NCBI RefSeq assembly: GCF_963675165.1 | Contig: NC_087391.1 | Span: forward strand, 1,135,001-1,199,000 | DNA length: 64,000 nt | From: Halichondria panicea | Lineage: Eukaryota > Porifera > Demospongiae > Suberitida > Halichondriidae | Reading direction: 5' to 3' | In this document: positions 33,601 through 46,085 of the stretch, piece by piece | Numbering within the stretch: the first letter of the stretch is position 1 | Layout of the letters: the number at the start of each line of letters is the position of its first letter | Position numbers and translations under genes: made by a program | Notes under the pieces: generated by a model | Told to the model about the DNA's origin: nothing | Databases searched by the model: none | The model's input: only the letters and a program-made list of their open reading frames with translations

Positions 33601-36600
33601 GAGAACTTCGTGGCATAGTTTGAGTTTTGCCAGTTCTTCAGGAGAGAGATCGATTGTACTGTGGTACTTGTGCACTTCAATGTTGAGCTGTTTGTCTTCT
33701 TCATACAGTGAAAATTTGGGAACCTGCAGAAGTGATAACAAAAGGGAAAAATAAAGCATGATTTAATAGTACATCAACCACTATGGTGGTCAAAAAGGAA
33801 TTTAAAAGGAGAGAGAGAAGCAATAATGTTCAGAAGATATGTTATTTGACCAGACTCAACTTGATAGGCATTCAAAATCTTCACCTAGTTGATAAGATCT
33901 ACATGTGGGAAAAGTGCCTCAGAGCAGGTATACTATTAGCCTCGATTCCAGGCCGAGTTGTTTCTAGCTAGGCCGACAACTAGGCCTGGTGTTAATTGTA
34001 TCTGGGCGTGTATCTGGGTGTGGTTAGGAACCAAAACACAAGAAGCAGAGAGATTTGCAAGAACAACACACCTGTCGACAAGGGCCGGCAGTGTTGGTCC
34101 TACCTACTAGTTTGTAGTCCATCACAAAGGGCAGTGAGTGAAAGCAAGAGACTTGCTATACCATGTTGAAAACCATGGCAAAGACGTTTCTTCCTTCTGA
34201 CTAGAGCTGGGCCTGTTCTGCAATGAGAGTGGGGCCTTCTTGTGAAGCAGACAAGTATACGTTAACCTGAATAACTTAAACTTGCAGTAGCTAGCTAGCT
34301 AGATAATCTATGGCTAGATTTCAGTTACTTCAGAGCATACACAGAGCTAAATTACGGTATTAAACTTATACGGTGAAGTATGACAGGAAACAAAGTGTGA
34401 AGATTCTCTGCTTTGGTTTCCGGTTCCTGCCACGCCCAGATACAATCAATACCAGGCTGTATTTTTCAACTTCGTTCTATTAAAAAAAATCAGCCTGGGA
34501 CCGAGGCTAGTATACTATGAGACTTCGTACACCTGCTACCGTGTTCTAATTTATCAGACAGTAAAAAAATTATTTTGGAAATTGTCCGGGTATAATTGGA
34601 ACAGATTTTTATAGAGCATGTGAAGTGTCCGGAATAATTAGAACATGCAAGCAGCTGCATGCGAGCTAGCTAAGTTTAATAGAACAGTGTGCGACTGAAT
34701 AGTTGCGCTAGCTATTTAAAACTAGCTACTCAAAGCTATCTAACTGCAGCACTCTTGTCGTCTATGAATGTAACTCAACTTTTCAAGGTATTGTCTGAAC
34801 AAATGTAATATTAAAGCACTGGAGTGTCCGTTGTATTAGAACAAAGAAAATTGCCCAAAAGAGTGTCCGGGGTAATTAGAAGTGTCCGGAAGATACACGG
34901 TGCTTAAACTGGCTTTAAGTAGATGGAGTAGCTAAACGCCCTCAATAGCTTCTACACACAGTAAGGTAAAGCTTTCATTGTTATTGGAGCAGAGACAATC
35001 AGGGGATGGGGGGGGGGATAATAAACAACACATTCAGTACATACACACGCACACAGACTCAATCAATACTGACCATCAAGTGGGGTAGTGGTTTTCTTGA
35101 CAGGATGCCGAACGTGTTGGCAGGTGGTCCGAGATACTGATAGGGGGTAGTGATAACGTCAACCAGCTGGTTAACGAGGAAGATGTAGAGATGGTTGCCA
35201 GCTGGTGAGGTCTGGGGGAAACAGCCGGACAAGGAGGTGGCCACCTGAGTGGGAGGGGGCGGTATAGTGACAAGCCTTCATAGTTATGCAAATCTGTTTA
35301 AAATCCTATAGCCTGATAATTACCGTATTCTACAAGGTTATCGACAGAAAATTGCATTGCACTGTAATATAATTATAGGGATGTGCTAGGTGGTAGGTAT
35401 CATAGGTTACGAAACAACCACAGATAATCAAACAAGTATCATGGCCAAATACAAGTGACTATGTACGTACGAGCGTGGGAGTTTTTCATTTGTCAGCTTA
35501 CATATTTTGGTGCAAAAATTCCTACAATTGGAAGTGTACATTTATAAAGCACGTTTCCCAATAGCATACATAGTGTACTTACACACACTGTACATACTGT
35601 ACAAGTACAACTAACCCAGCAACCCTCTCACTCACTCTATTGGGATAGTAGTCGTTCCTTCTCTCAGTCCCTGCATGAGTCACACTCTTGGCCGCTACCT
35701 TCTCCTCGTCCTCAAGGTCAGAGTCTATCTCCCTAGCAATCGATCGGAGGAGATCGTCCAACTCCCCCGCCTGATGGAGCCTTTTCACTACCTCCAGGGC
35801 TGCTGACTTCTCCGCTATACGTCTGGTAGGCATGGGGTAACCCTGAGAGGGGGAGGGGGTTGCCAATGAATACAAGTACAAGTATAGAATCAGATACGAA
35901 TTATACTCAACTCTATTAAGTGATACTTACAGTGTAGTTGTGCATAAGTCAATCATACTCATATTAAGCAATTGTCGGAGCACAAAGAGGCATTATGTAC
36001 ATACTGTTATCATGTAAAGATGTACCATTGTATATAGCGTGCACTTGGTGTAAACTAAAGACAAGGCCAATAAATAATAAAACAAGCAGTCCCACTAGCA
36101 TCCACCAACACACACCTCAATGGGGTCACGGAGGGGACAGCTCATGGGTAAGGTGATCTCACAGTGGAACAAAGGCTCCTCCTCCTTAGCTCCTGGGTTG
36201 ATACGTCTGGTCCTGAAGAATGGTGTGAGGACTGTGTAGCGATCCTTAGGCAGCTTCTGACAATACCTGTATATCAAACAACAAGACCATCTTTGTAAAC
36301 CATGTATCAATGAAAGAGCAGTTACAGCTGGAATAGTACTGTATTCCTCGCGCGGCTATATTCGCCTCGAGGCATAAACCAAACAGTGTTACAGTTAAAA
36401 ATATACTAACTTTGAATATGCTACCAGAGGCTACAGTGTACAGCACTCACTTGTGTACTAGAGAGAGACTTGAAGCAATGGTAGCCACAGGTCCATCCTT
36501 TCCAAAAGGCATATACGGATCAACCACCTGCAACATTCTCTTAAGGATGCCGTCTTCATCTGGAACGTGTCGATCATGGCAAATAGATTTGAGTTCTCTC

Positions 36601-38414
36601 TCCAACGCTCGATAATCTCTCAGATCAGCGTACTGCTTCCCTCTGTCTTCATGGTTAATGAGCAATAAATATTTTGACACTTTGGCTCGTGCTCGACCTT
36701 TGGACTGAATGTAAGCTCTGAAGTTTTGAGGGAAATCGAATCGAACTACAGTATTGCATCGAGGAACATCAACACCTTCCTCCACCACACTAGTAGATAC
36801 AAGCAAATTGATTTGCTCTTTCCGGAATCGATTGAGAACAGCTTCTTGTTTTTTGACACTCATTGTTGCTTCTTTGCGTAGATAGGTCCCTTTCTTACCG
36901 GCGTTATGCCCCACCACATAATCGCAATGAATGTGCTTCAAATCTGACTGAGTTTCTTTCAGATGGTTGATAAGTTTTGTGAGCATAGCCGCAGTCGTAC
37001 GCCGTTCAACAAACACAATTCCAAGGAGTTTTCCCACATCAATTGAAGAAGTTGAACTCGAATTGCTGGCATCGAAATCTCCACTTACAACAGCCGAATC
37101 ACCAAGAAAAAGAGCAAGCTTCTTGATCTTACTCGTGGTCGGGTACTTCTCGAACCGCTGGGCTTGCTTCAGTTTCTTTTCACTCTCTTTGATAAATATT
37201 TTGAGTCGAGTTCTCCCAAGATAGAGAAGACATTCTTCCCACTTGTTGGCAAAGTGGCCATTACATTCGCTGATTTCTTCTTCGATTGCTCGCAAGCCCT
37301 CCTTCGCAAAATGGTCGGCACACCAAACGCCGAGGTTGTCCAACAGATGCAGCAAATCATCGAGATACAACTTCACAAGGGAGTAGATGTCAGTCTCCTT
37401 TTCCTTTCGTTTGAAGCAGTCCAAAAACGCCACACAATCTCCCAAAATTTTTTTGAGCTCGGCAATATCTCTGTCACTGTCACTCGGGTCGTACAGAACC
37501 ACCTCCTCCTCCGGATCTGTGGCATGTCTAGCCACATCCATTAAATCATTTGCCGTTTGCGATCGACAACAAAGTATCTTCTCAAGTTGGAGAATCTTGC
37601 TCTTTATGTCACCAGGGCGACACTTGCTAGGGATAAGAGAGGCGGTTAGTCCGAGCACCTGTGGTACTTCGTCCCCCGCCTCTAGGTGAGGTTTAAACAG
37701 CTTCATAATCTGGACATAGTCATGATTCTTGACTGCATGGTGACACTCGTCGAAAATTAAAAGATTGACTTTTTTTAGGGGTAGAACGCTGCTTTGGATG
37801 AGGTTCTTAAAGATGGTCATCGTCATGACTAGAACTTGATAGCTTTCAAATTCTGTTCGCCATCTGGAGCGGGTCCAAGAGTCGACGCCCATTTCACCCA
37901 CGTAGCGTCCAACGTTGAAGCTGGTGTGTGTTTGGATGTAACTTGCTTGTTGGTTCACAAGAGGCACTAGATGGGTAAATGGGAAGTATATAATATCATC
38001 ATAACGTTATAACATCAACTTTCAATTTTGTATGTAGGTGGTTTCACATTTAGTATTTACGGAAACTTCTCTTGGGTCCTAAGTTCCCATTAATATTATT
38101 AATAAGCACTCTGAGACAATATTAATACCTGTTGTCACTAAAAACACTGTCCTCTTGGCGTCTTCATCGCTGAAGGGAAGTAAGATGGTTGAACAGAGCT
38201 CCTTGATGAGCATTACAGCTATGAATGTCTTGCCAGCTCCCGTCCCAAGGTTGACTATTGTGTTCTCTTCAATGGCAGCATCTAGCAGCTCTAACTGGTA
38301 GCTCCTGGCACCATACCCATCAGAATCAGCAGAAGATTTCCTCTCAGGGTCGGGGCTAGGGGTGGAAGACATCTTCTTTCTTGGCTTTGGAACTGGCAGT
38401 GAGTTTGTAGCCAT
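30674..38414 (-). CDS. DICER1: Dicer, complete
   Basis: Dicer cuts dsRNA and pre-miRNA hairpins into small RNAs. Nine exons: 38129-38414, 36451-37966, 36116-36266, 35636-35842, 35074-35244, 31519-33723, 31079-31247, 30945-31020 and 30674-30821; 4929 nt, 1642 aa. Helicase: Walker A GTGAGKT at about residue 58, DECH at about 169, LTAS, and [13 protein letters not shown]. Then the DUF283 dimerisation domain ([19 protein letters not shown]) and PAZ ([20 protein letters not shown]). RNase IIIa has [14 protein letters not shown] and [11 protein letters not shown]. RNase IIIb has [14 protein letters not shown] and [13 protein letters not shown]. Both sites keep all four acidic residues. A C-terminal dsRBD ends the protein ([17 protein letters not shown]). 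RNase III and PAZ sit in one 2.2 kb exon. I cannot tell whether it acts in miRNA, siRNA or both pathways. Confidence 0.97.
33937..34509. mobile_element. 573 bp inverted-repeat element with 9 bp target duplication
   Basis: It lies in the Dicer intron between the exons at 35074 and 33723. Ends are TAGCCTCGATTCCAGGC and the inverse GCCTGGGACCGAGGCTA, with a further inverted match around TTGTATCTGGGCGTG near both ends. Identical GTATACTAT direct repeats flank it at 33928-33936 and 34510-34518. No transposase frame. The flank length suits a Mutator- or hAT-like non-autonomous element; the class is a guess. Confidence 0.8.
34540..34910. repeat. Diverged repeat with GTGTCCGG motifs
   Basis: Also in the same Dicer intron. 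GTGTCCGG-like motifs followed by ATTAGAAC-like sequence occur near 34580, 34624, 34823 and 34862. An inverted copy (CGTGTTCTAATTTATCAGAC) lies at the left edge and ACACGGT at the right, suggesting a decayed palindromic element. Confidence 0.55.
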
Positions 38415-38829
38415 CTTTGTTCTACATGTACGTAGAGGTCTAATAAGTGTACAAGAGAACCTTGCTCAAGGGCTAGATCTTGAGTACAGTATAAAAGATC
38501 CCCACTACAATCCTGGGAATACCCTAATTTGTCTCGATTACACGCCCCCTATGTAATAATATGATATTAGTAAAACCAGTAGGTTTTACATAGGATTGGC
38601 AGTGGGTTTGCCCGTGTTTAGCAATATTTCAATTATTTTGACTTGTGTTCAAACTGTTCTATCTCTGCAGGGAAAGGCCACATCAAGAAACTGGCTGAAC
38701 AGATAGTTTATTTAGCCTTTTCTCTCTTTGTATCTCTCATTTCATAATCCATGAACATTTTAATGAATGAATATTTTCATTTTAAAAATTGCACTATTTC
38801 GACGTTTCACCGCTCTTTGTCTGACTGAC

Positions 38830-38862
<33 letters not shown>

Positions 38863-39415
38863 TTCTTGCCCAGCATTTACTCCAAGTACAGCCATCTCCA
38901 GGACATTCTGCACAGGGTTTCCAAACGACTACAACCTGGATTACAAAGCGCTTCTTCAGATTTGCGATTGCTTCCACGAGGCAGATGACCTCTCAGTCTC
39001 TATTTCTCTTACCTAGACAATTCCGCCATCTTTAATGACTCAGCAATTGCGTTGTGGCCAATAATAATAGATAGGCGTGGCTAATAAACCGTGCGCCTAA
39101 AATCAGTGCAGCAGTGCTTTTCCAGAGCCTGAGGTGTTCCTTTTCTTCACACTGTTCAGCTCTAGCTCCCTTTCTCTGACAGGCATGCTATATGCACTGG
39201 CTAGATATCATGCTCTTAAAATGGCTGTCATTTAATACTGATTCGCAAATTCAACATAATTATCAAGCAATAAATTATTACTCATTATACTATAATTATT
39301 AGTCCAGAGATATTCTAGAAGATATCTGATTAGTCCTGTCTTCTCTTCTTGTACTGCCTCTTGACGTTCCACTTATGCATGTCATGATACGTAAACTGTA
39401 CTGAAAAAGAAAGGG

Positions 39416-39975
39416 AATCCGACTAGAAAAACATTTGCAATGTGAAAAATTGCTAGGATTGGCCAGGGGAACCACAAAAAAGCGTGGGAACAAGAAATCA
39501 GACGAGAGCATAACTCCAATCCGTTACAACGTCATGAACATGTACAATACATAGTATATTAAATAATAGACTGTGTTCCAGATCCACCTATCAGCTTCCA
39601 TCCACCACATCATTCCATGCAGTCACCAGTACGGTCCGTGCATGTTACTACGCATGGATGGACTGTGTGTACCTGTGCTCAACACTGCATGTATTAGGAA
39701 CATCAATTCATCACAAATCATCATGATTATGTGCCCCACATTCTAAAATGGATGTATAATAAATATATATAGGGATTGGTCATCACTCCACCAGTAAAAA
39801 TTGCGTGGCATATTGGCTGGGAAAACATGGGAAAACTACCAGTATATACATGTGATTGACGTTGTAACGGATTGGAGTTATGCTCTCGTCTGATTTCTTG
39901 TTCCCACGCTTTTTTGTGGTTCCCCTGGCCAATCCTAGCAATTTTTCACATTGCAAATGTTTTTCTAGTCGGATT
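39416..39975. repeat. Perfect 119 bp inverted repeat with 322 bp spacer
   Basis: Arm 39416-39534 (starts AATCCGACTAG, ends TTACAACGTCA) is the exact reverse complement of arm 39857-39975 by eye. The spacer 39535-39856 is AT-rich and non-coding. A transcript through it would fold into a long uninterrupted duplex. Reading frames in the arms are coincidental. Confidence 0.92.
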
Positions 39976-39978
39976 ATC

Positions 39979-40078
39979 CTATGGATACTGAAGATTATCA
40001 CGAGTAACTGCACGAGTGCCTGCAAGGCACAAGTGACAGTTACTAGGCACAGACGAGTGATAATCATCAGTATCCATG
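39979..40078. repeat. 100 bp imperfect palindrome
   Basis: ATGGATACTGAAGATTATCA at the left is mirrored by the right end TGATAATCATCAGTATCCAT with one mismatch. A central GTGCCTGCAAGGCAC forms its own hairpin. It directly abuts the 119 bp inverted repeat, and both may belong to one composite element. Confidence 0.75.
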
Positions 40079-40909
40079 GGATAATGCATTTATTGCTTGG
40101 CAACAAAATGCAGGTTGAATCTGCGCATGCGCAACATGCGGTTGCTTTATCAACCAGAAGAATGCGTAGCAACAAAACCAGTTGAAGACAAGTTTAAGAG
40201 AAATAAAACAGCTAGAAAGACAAAGAAATAAGACTCTAGAACACCAAGAGAGCTTGCAGAAGGCTACTTAAAGAGTTTGTAGAGAACAGACAAGAAAAAA
40301 AGACAAGAAAAACGTTGACAACCAGCAACCCGTTTTTAAAAATGGATAGTTCTGAAGGATAAACAGCATGTGCTTGCTTTCTATCATGCTCCAGTGTATC
40401 AGAAGAGGAAACATGCACCGCTATAACTGAAGAAAAGTGTGACAATCGTTTTTGAAGCCAAAACGACTTTATACAAGCCTGAACAGGCTTATATGGTGGT
40501 GCAGTACACTTCTACATGTGCAATACTCCGGTCAAAGCACCCACTCCCAACACTGATGCCTGTTTGATGCATTAAATAACACTGACAACCTCCTGACCCT
40601 CAGCTTCACTGCAAAAAGAGCACAGAAGTGATACAGAGCACCAGAAAACAAGAAAAGAGACTGATAAACATTGCAATGCATGATTATCAGTACAGTGTGT
40701 AAACTATGTTTTTCTTGTGTTCTCTCACTGCTGAAAACGTTTTATTCCAAATAATAATCACTTCCTAGTGTGCAATAACAAGTGTGCAATAATACTTCCG
40801 GGTGTGCAATATGGAAAAATATCTGCACAGTCGGTGATGAGTCGCTTCCTGTGCAATTTGAATGTAAAACGCTGATGTCAGCACTTATTAAAAAGCTGAT
40901 GTCCTATCG

Positions 40910-42036
<1,127 letters not shown>

Positions 42037-42879
42037 ATGTATCTCTGTACAAATCCCAATCTTTGTGTGGTTGTGTGTATTTTTTGAAAAAGTCAACTCA
42101 ACAAAGAATTAAATTGCAGTGCACCCAGAGAAGTGCATTGTTAGCTAACCAACAAAATGGATGACAGTTTGGGACTCGGCTCTTGGAGTGTTGTTTCAGA
42201 GAAAAACTTCAATGAGAAGTACACTCCACTCCACTCCCTCCCGGCCCACTCCCTCCACAGCAATTAAATTAAGTCAAGTATATTTCTGAACTTCACACAT
42301 AAAGTACATGAGATATGCATTGACTTGTGTCTACGACCATACCACGTTGAAAACACCGGTTCTGCTTTGATCTACTTCCCAAAATATAATTGTCCAGTCA
42401 TAATTTACTCACCTTCCCCAGCCATAGACACAGGTACGTAGCTCATACCATAGATAGTAACTATGCTCATACACAATACAAGGACACTCATTCTCAGCAG
42501 TATGTAGACTACATTGTAGTATCTGAATACCCAGTAACTATCTCGTTTGTTCAGCTATTTGTTCATGATCTATATCTGGAGACCAGTAAACTGCACTGGT
42601 AAAGTTTACTACCGTACATGTATAATGTACTTTGCAATAGAACAAACCAAATGGAGTGTTTGCTTTATGTCATTGTGTGGGTGTGTATTGAAGGGGGAGG
42701 GGCCTTCAATATGTTTCCAACATTAACATGTGTCAGTCCACTCTTCAATCTATGGTCAGTCTGAGCTAGCTATGTTTTATACTCTGTCACTAGCACTGAA
42801 TACAGCATTGTATCATCATGCTGCAAGAGCTTTTGCTGCTGCTGCAGTGAGGCCAGCTTCCACTGTGCCCCTGTCTGTG
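42037..42879. other. Intergenic region with a duplicated GLYAT first exon
   Basis: Holds the ALKBH6 3' UTR, an orphan copy of a GLYAT-like first exon at 42157, and the region upstream of the first GLYAT-like gene. An open frame runs upstream of the chosen ATG (from about 42730 through 42880), so an earlier start cannot be excluded. Confidence 0.6.
42157..42219 (+). pseudogene. Orphan copy of GLYAT-like exon 1
   Basis: ATGGATGACAGTTTGGGA and the following bases encode MDDSLG, then SWSVVSEKNFN, closely matching the first exon of the downstream GLYAT-like gene at 44397 (MDDSLGVTWSVVPEKNFN). It diverges afterwards into low-complexity sequence, reaches a stop, and has no matching donor. The 5' flank also matches (GTGCACCCAGAGAAG). 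Confidence 0.8.
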
Positions 42880-44029
42880 ATGACTGTGAATTCTCTGTCA
42901 GGAGAAGTGGAGATGACTAGGAGCTCCCTTCGGACGATTATCCATCAACTGGAAGACGATACCCCAAGAGCTTTGAGTGTACGTAATACCGTGCTTTGAA
43001 ATTTGAGAGTAGCTACAATTATGTAAAATATTATTTTCTTCCAGACTATTGGTCTCCTGAAGCATGCCATTGAGGGCCGTGTGCTGTGCAAAATCCACAT
43101 CAATGGCTGGCCATCATTTAATACTATCATCTGTGAGGTGATCTACCCAAGAGCCTCTGAGGTACAAGTGTAATTGTTATAATGCGACTAAGAGTACGTT
43201 CAGATATTTATATAGGTGGCTGATATATTGTGTTATTCAAGAGGCTCTGGAGAGGATGTTCTTCAACTCATTCTCTCTAACAACCTCATCTCATGGGGAA
43301 GGAGACAACAAATTTATTGTGTGTGGGAATGCATATTATTACTGACTATCCTGCCGATACCCATAGCTCTGTTTACAACCCCCGGCCCTAGCACAGATAT
43401 AATATATAGTTAGGCATGAATTGTGATCCTGCAGACCTTGAGAGCAAGTTCAGTGATTATTTGAGTGAGAATCTGTTGGACCCGTCCACTGGAGGGAGAG
43501 TGCTCAAACCCTCCAAGGAATATGTGTCTGCATATTTCCCTAAAGGCTCGCAAATAAAAGAAATGTAAGTTCAGGTAACAGTGTCCGATTGACTTAATTG
43601 TGCACACAAAAATTCTCCAGACCATGCCCTGATGGATTTGTACTGGGTCACCTCAACTCACGGCACATTCCTTTACTTGCCAAACACTGGGGAAAATTTC
43701 ACGGCTGGACATCAAGCCCCTACTATATATCAAAACTCATTTTGGACTTTGAGACCATAGCTCTCTATTCAGTGAATGATCTAGACATCCCAGTTGCCTG
43801 GATATTGCAAAATCCGTTTGGACGCCCGAGTAGCATATACATTACAGAAGAATATCGCGGCATGAACTTGGGGACACTCCTAACTGTGGAAATGTTTAAA
43901 GCTGTCACATCACAAGGATTGATACCAGAGACATTCACGGAGCTGGGAAACAATTTTAGAAATATCACAGCCAAACTTGGAGGTATTGAGTCAGACTACA
44001 CACTCAAGTGGTTGCTACTGGAACATTAA
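42880..44029 (+). CDS. GLYAT-like N-acyltransferase, copy 1
   Basis: Glycine N-acyltransferase-like enzymes conjugate acyl-CoAs to amino acids. Five exons: 42880-42978, 43045-43161, 43216-43318, 43414-43564 and 43621-44029; 879 nt, 292 aa, the family's usual size. The N-terminal half has INGWPSFNTIICEV (compare DKWPDFNTVV in human GLYAT). The C-terminal GNAT half has DGFVLGHLNSRHIPLLAKHW, VAWILQNPFG, the acetyl-CoA-binding region YITEEYRGMNLGTLL, and ELGNNFRNI. The start is chosen at the ATG giving MTVNSLSGE. The amino-acid acceptor is unknown. The next gene is a diverged paralogue with the same exon pattern. Confidence 0.88.
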
Positions 44030-44396
44030 TCCTAAATTCAAAGTAAAATTTAAATGCTCATTTCCTTAATCCTTTAAAATTCCCATGCATGTGTTATTGA
44101 AATCCAAATTTTAGCTGACAGCTATCAATGGCGGAAATATGCACTAACTATAGGGAGGGGGGGGGGCAGTTTCTTAGTCTTTTCATAGCTTCAATCTATG
44201 GTCTTTTGAACAGAGTATCTCTCACCATCAGATTTGTACGAAACTAAGTTTTGAATGTATCTCTGCATGTGCAAAATCCCAATCTTATTTAGTAGCCTCT
44301 TGTTGTGTGATAAAAGAATTTCAACAAGCAGAATCAACCCAGAATCTTGAGAATGCATTCAGTGCACCCAGAGAAGCGCATTTTTACCAAAACAAA
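44030..44396. other. Intergenic between GLYAT-like copies
   Basis: Contains a poly-G tract at about 44157-44166 and the duplicated tail of ALKBH6 (44205-44290), followed by a first-exon flank shared with 42120-42156. No other gene seen. Confidence 0.6.
44205..44290 (+). pseudogene. Duplicated 3' end of ALKBH6
   Basis: The segment GTATCTCTCACCATCAGATT, then an AAGTTTTGAATGTATCTCTG stretch and CAAATCCCAATC, matches the end of ALKBH6 and its 3' UTR (41979-42062), with a short internal deletion. It is not coding here. It marks the left part of a duplication unit that continues into GLYAT exon 1. Confidence 0.85.
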
Positions 44397-45730
44397 ATGG
44401 ATGACAGTTTGGGAGTCACTTGGAGTGTTGTTCCAGAGAAAAACTTCAATGCTTTGATTGAGCAGTTCAAAGGAAAATGTCACAGCTGGGTAAGGCCCTT
44501 ACTATTAATTGTAGATCTACAATGGAACCTCTTATAATATAGAAACCAATGGGGGAAAAGTTTGGCCCCTTTGCCTTTGGAGGAGTTGCTTTGTACGCAA
44601 ACTATTCATTTGGGACCTAGGTGTCTGGTCGTTATAATTATTGTAGTTGGCCTGGCCCTTATTCATGCAGGGGTGTAATGGTGGCCGTTACGAGGGGTGC
44701 ATGTCTATACATGATATCTTTCTTGGAAAGTATTTTTCTGAATTCGGACTCTAGTGCTCTACAGGTTGTGATGCTGTCTACTGTGCAACGGATAAAATCT
44801 GGAGCTGTAGAAGGGAACATTTTCACCAATGGCTGGCCGAAGTTCTCATCTCTTGTTCTTCAATGTAGATCAAAAGAACTGGTAAATAGATCGATTTATA
44901 ATTATGTTGGGATTTATTCACTGTTGTACAGGTAGTGCTGGACTGTTATGTCCTAGTTGAGCCAGACAGAAGTATTATAGAGTCTTTTGCAGAACAATTA
45001 CACAAGATAATAAGATCAGAAGAACGACTTTATTGGATATTTGGTATGTATAAATTTGACCGACAACCATGCAACAATGATATCATCTTCTTGTATGTCC
45101 CCAGCTAATGCAGGGCTCGCTAAAGACCTCCAGCCACTGTTGCAGCTGAAAGCTACCCAGCCTGGTCTGGCTACCCCTAGCTATTGTGTGGATGTGTTAG
45201 CAGATCTGATCTTCTACTATATTCCTGTCACTGATGTGAGCACGTTCACAAAAGAAGAGCCTCTGTAAGTTAACGTTTAATAGTTATGATCATAATTATG
45301 CTAGTTCAATTGCAGGCTTGTCCCAGACGATTATGTATTGAGAAAACTTGAAGATCGACATTTAGAAGTTGTCTCCACTGTATGGGAGTACCCGGTATGT
45401 GGTGGAATAATTCCATTTCTTACAGACCTCGTTAAGCTCTATCACAGTGTGGGTGTGTTTACGCGGCTACCCTCTGGTATCATCAGTGAAACACCAATTG
45501 GCTGGTGCTTGCAATACCCTAATGGAGAAGTGGGTAGTCTGTATGTTGTTGAAGAGTACCGAAGGAAAGGACTGGCCAAGATCATGGTGCAGCACATGTG
45601 CAAGCTAGTCGTTGAAGACGGAGAGATTCCTTTTATTTCTGCAGAAAAGAATAATTTTAAGCCCATTTCTCTTTTTTTGAATGTGGGTTTTGTTGAGTTA
45701 GGCAATTGTGTTAATTTATTCTGCATGTAG
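44397..45730 (+). CDS. GLYAT-like N-acyltransferase, copy 2
   Basis: Five exons: 44397-44489, 44765-44881, 44932-45043, 45105-45264 and 45316-45730; 897 nt, 298 aa. It starts MDDSLGVTWSVVPEKNFN. The N-terminal half contains FTNGWPKFSSLVL. The C-terminal GNAT half contains LRKLEDRHLEVV, PIGWCLQYPNGEVGSLYVVE and EYRRKGLAKIMVQHMCKLV, a good acetyl-CoA-binding loop (RRKGLA). Intron positions and phases match copy 1, so the two are tandem duplicates, although the proteins have diverged widely and may use different substrates. Confidence 0.9.
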
Positions 45731-46085
45731 ATTTTGCATGTAGATTTTTGTTTCTCCATTAAATTTTTTGTTGATATAATTATAAACATTGTCTTGTGCA
45801 GTATTTTGCTTCATGGTTGTAGTACAGTCTGGAAGCCAGACCTTTTCTCAGAGGGGGGAGGGGGAAGAGAAGAAAAGGTCTGGAGACTGCAGATCCTGGC
45901 TCTACTTGATTTTGCCCCCCAGCTGTTAAGTCTGGCCCAGACTATCAGTGTCTGCAAAACTAGGGGGTGGGGCTGGCCTATAATTATTGGTCCATGTGGT
46001 GCCACCTTTGACCTTTGTTTTTTTAATAGAGGATCGATCAGGAGCTAGCTAGCTGTAGGATTTCCATGCAATGTAGCCAGCCACC
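45731..46085. other. Intergenic: GLYAT-like 3' UTR and BRF1 5' region
   Basis: Includes a possible hairpin around 45833-45887 (CCAGACCTTTTCTC and an inverted GAAAAGGTCTGG) and G-rich stretches. An ATTAAA near 45759 could serve the upstream gene. No coding signal. Confidence 0.5.

Larger units (their letters stand above)
38415..40909. other. Intergenic region between Dicer and ALKBH6
   Basis: The start codons of two divergent genes lie 2.5 kb apart. It holds a GTAA tetranucleotide tract at about 38830-38862, a perfect 119 bp inverted repeat (39416-39975), an imperfect palindrome (39979-40078) and three GTGTGCAATA-type repeats at 40770-40830. No convincing exon in either direction. The Dicer promoter and 5' UTR must start at its left edge. 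Confidence 0.7.

Noticed and set aside
39783-40185. Open frames of 130 and 101 residues on opposite strands
   Set aside because: They run through the 119 bp inverted repeat; the same peptide appears from each arm, as expected of a palindrome. No family resemblance.
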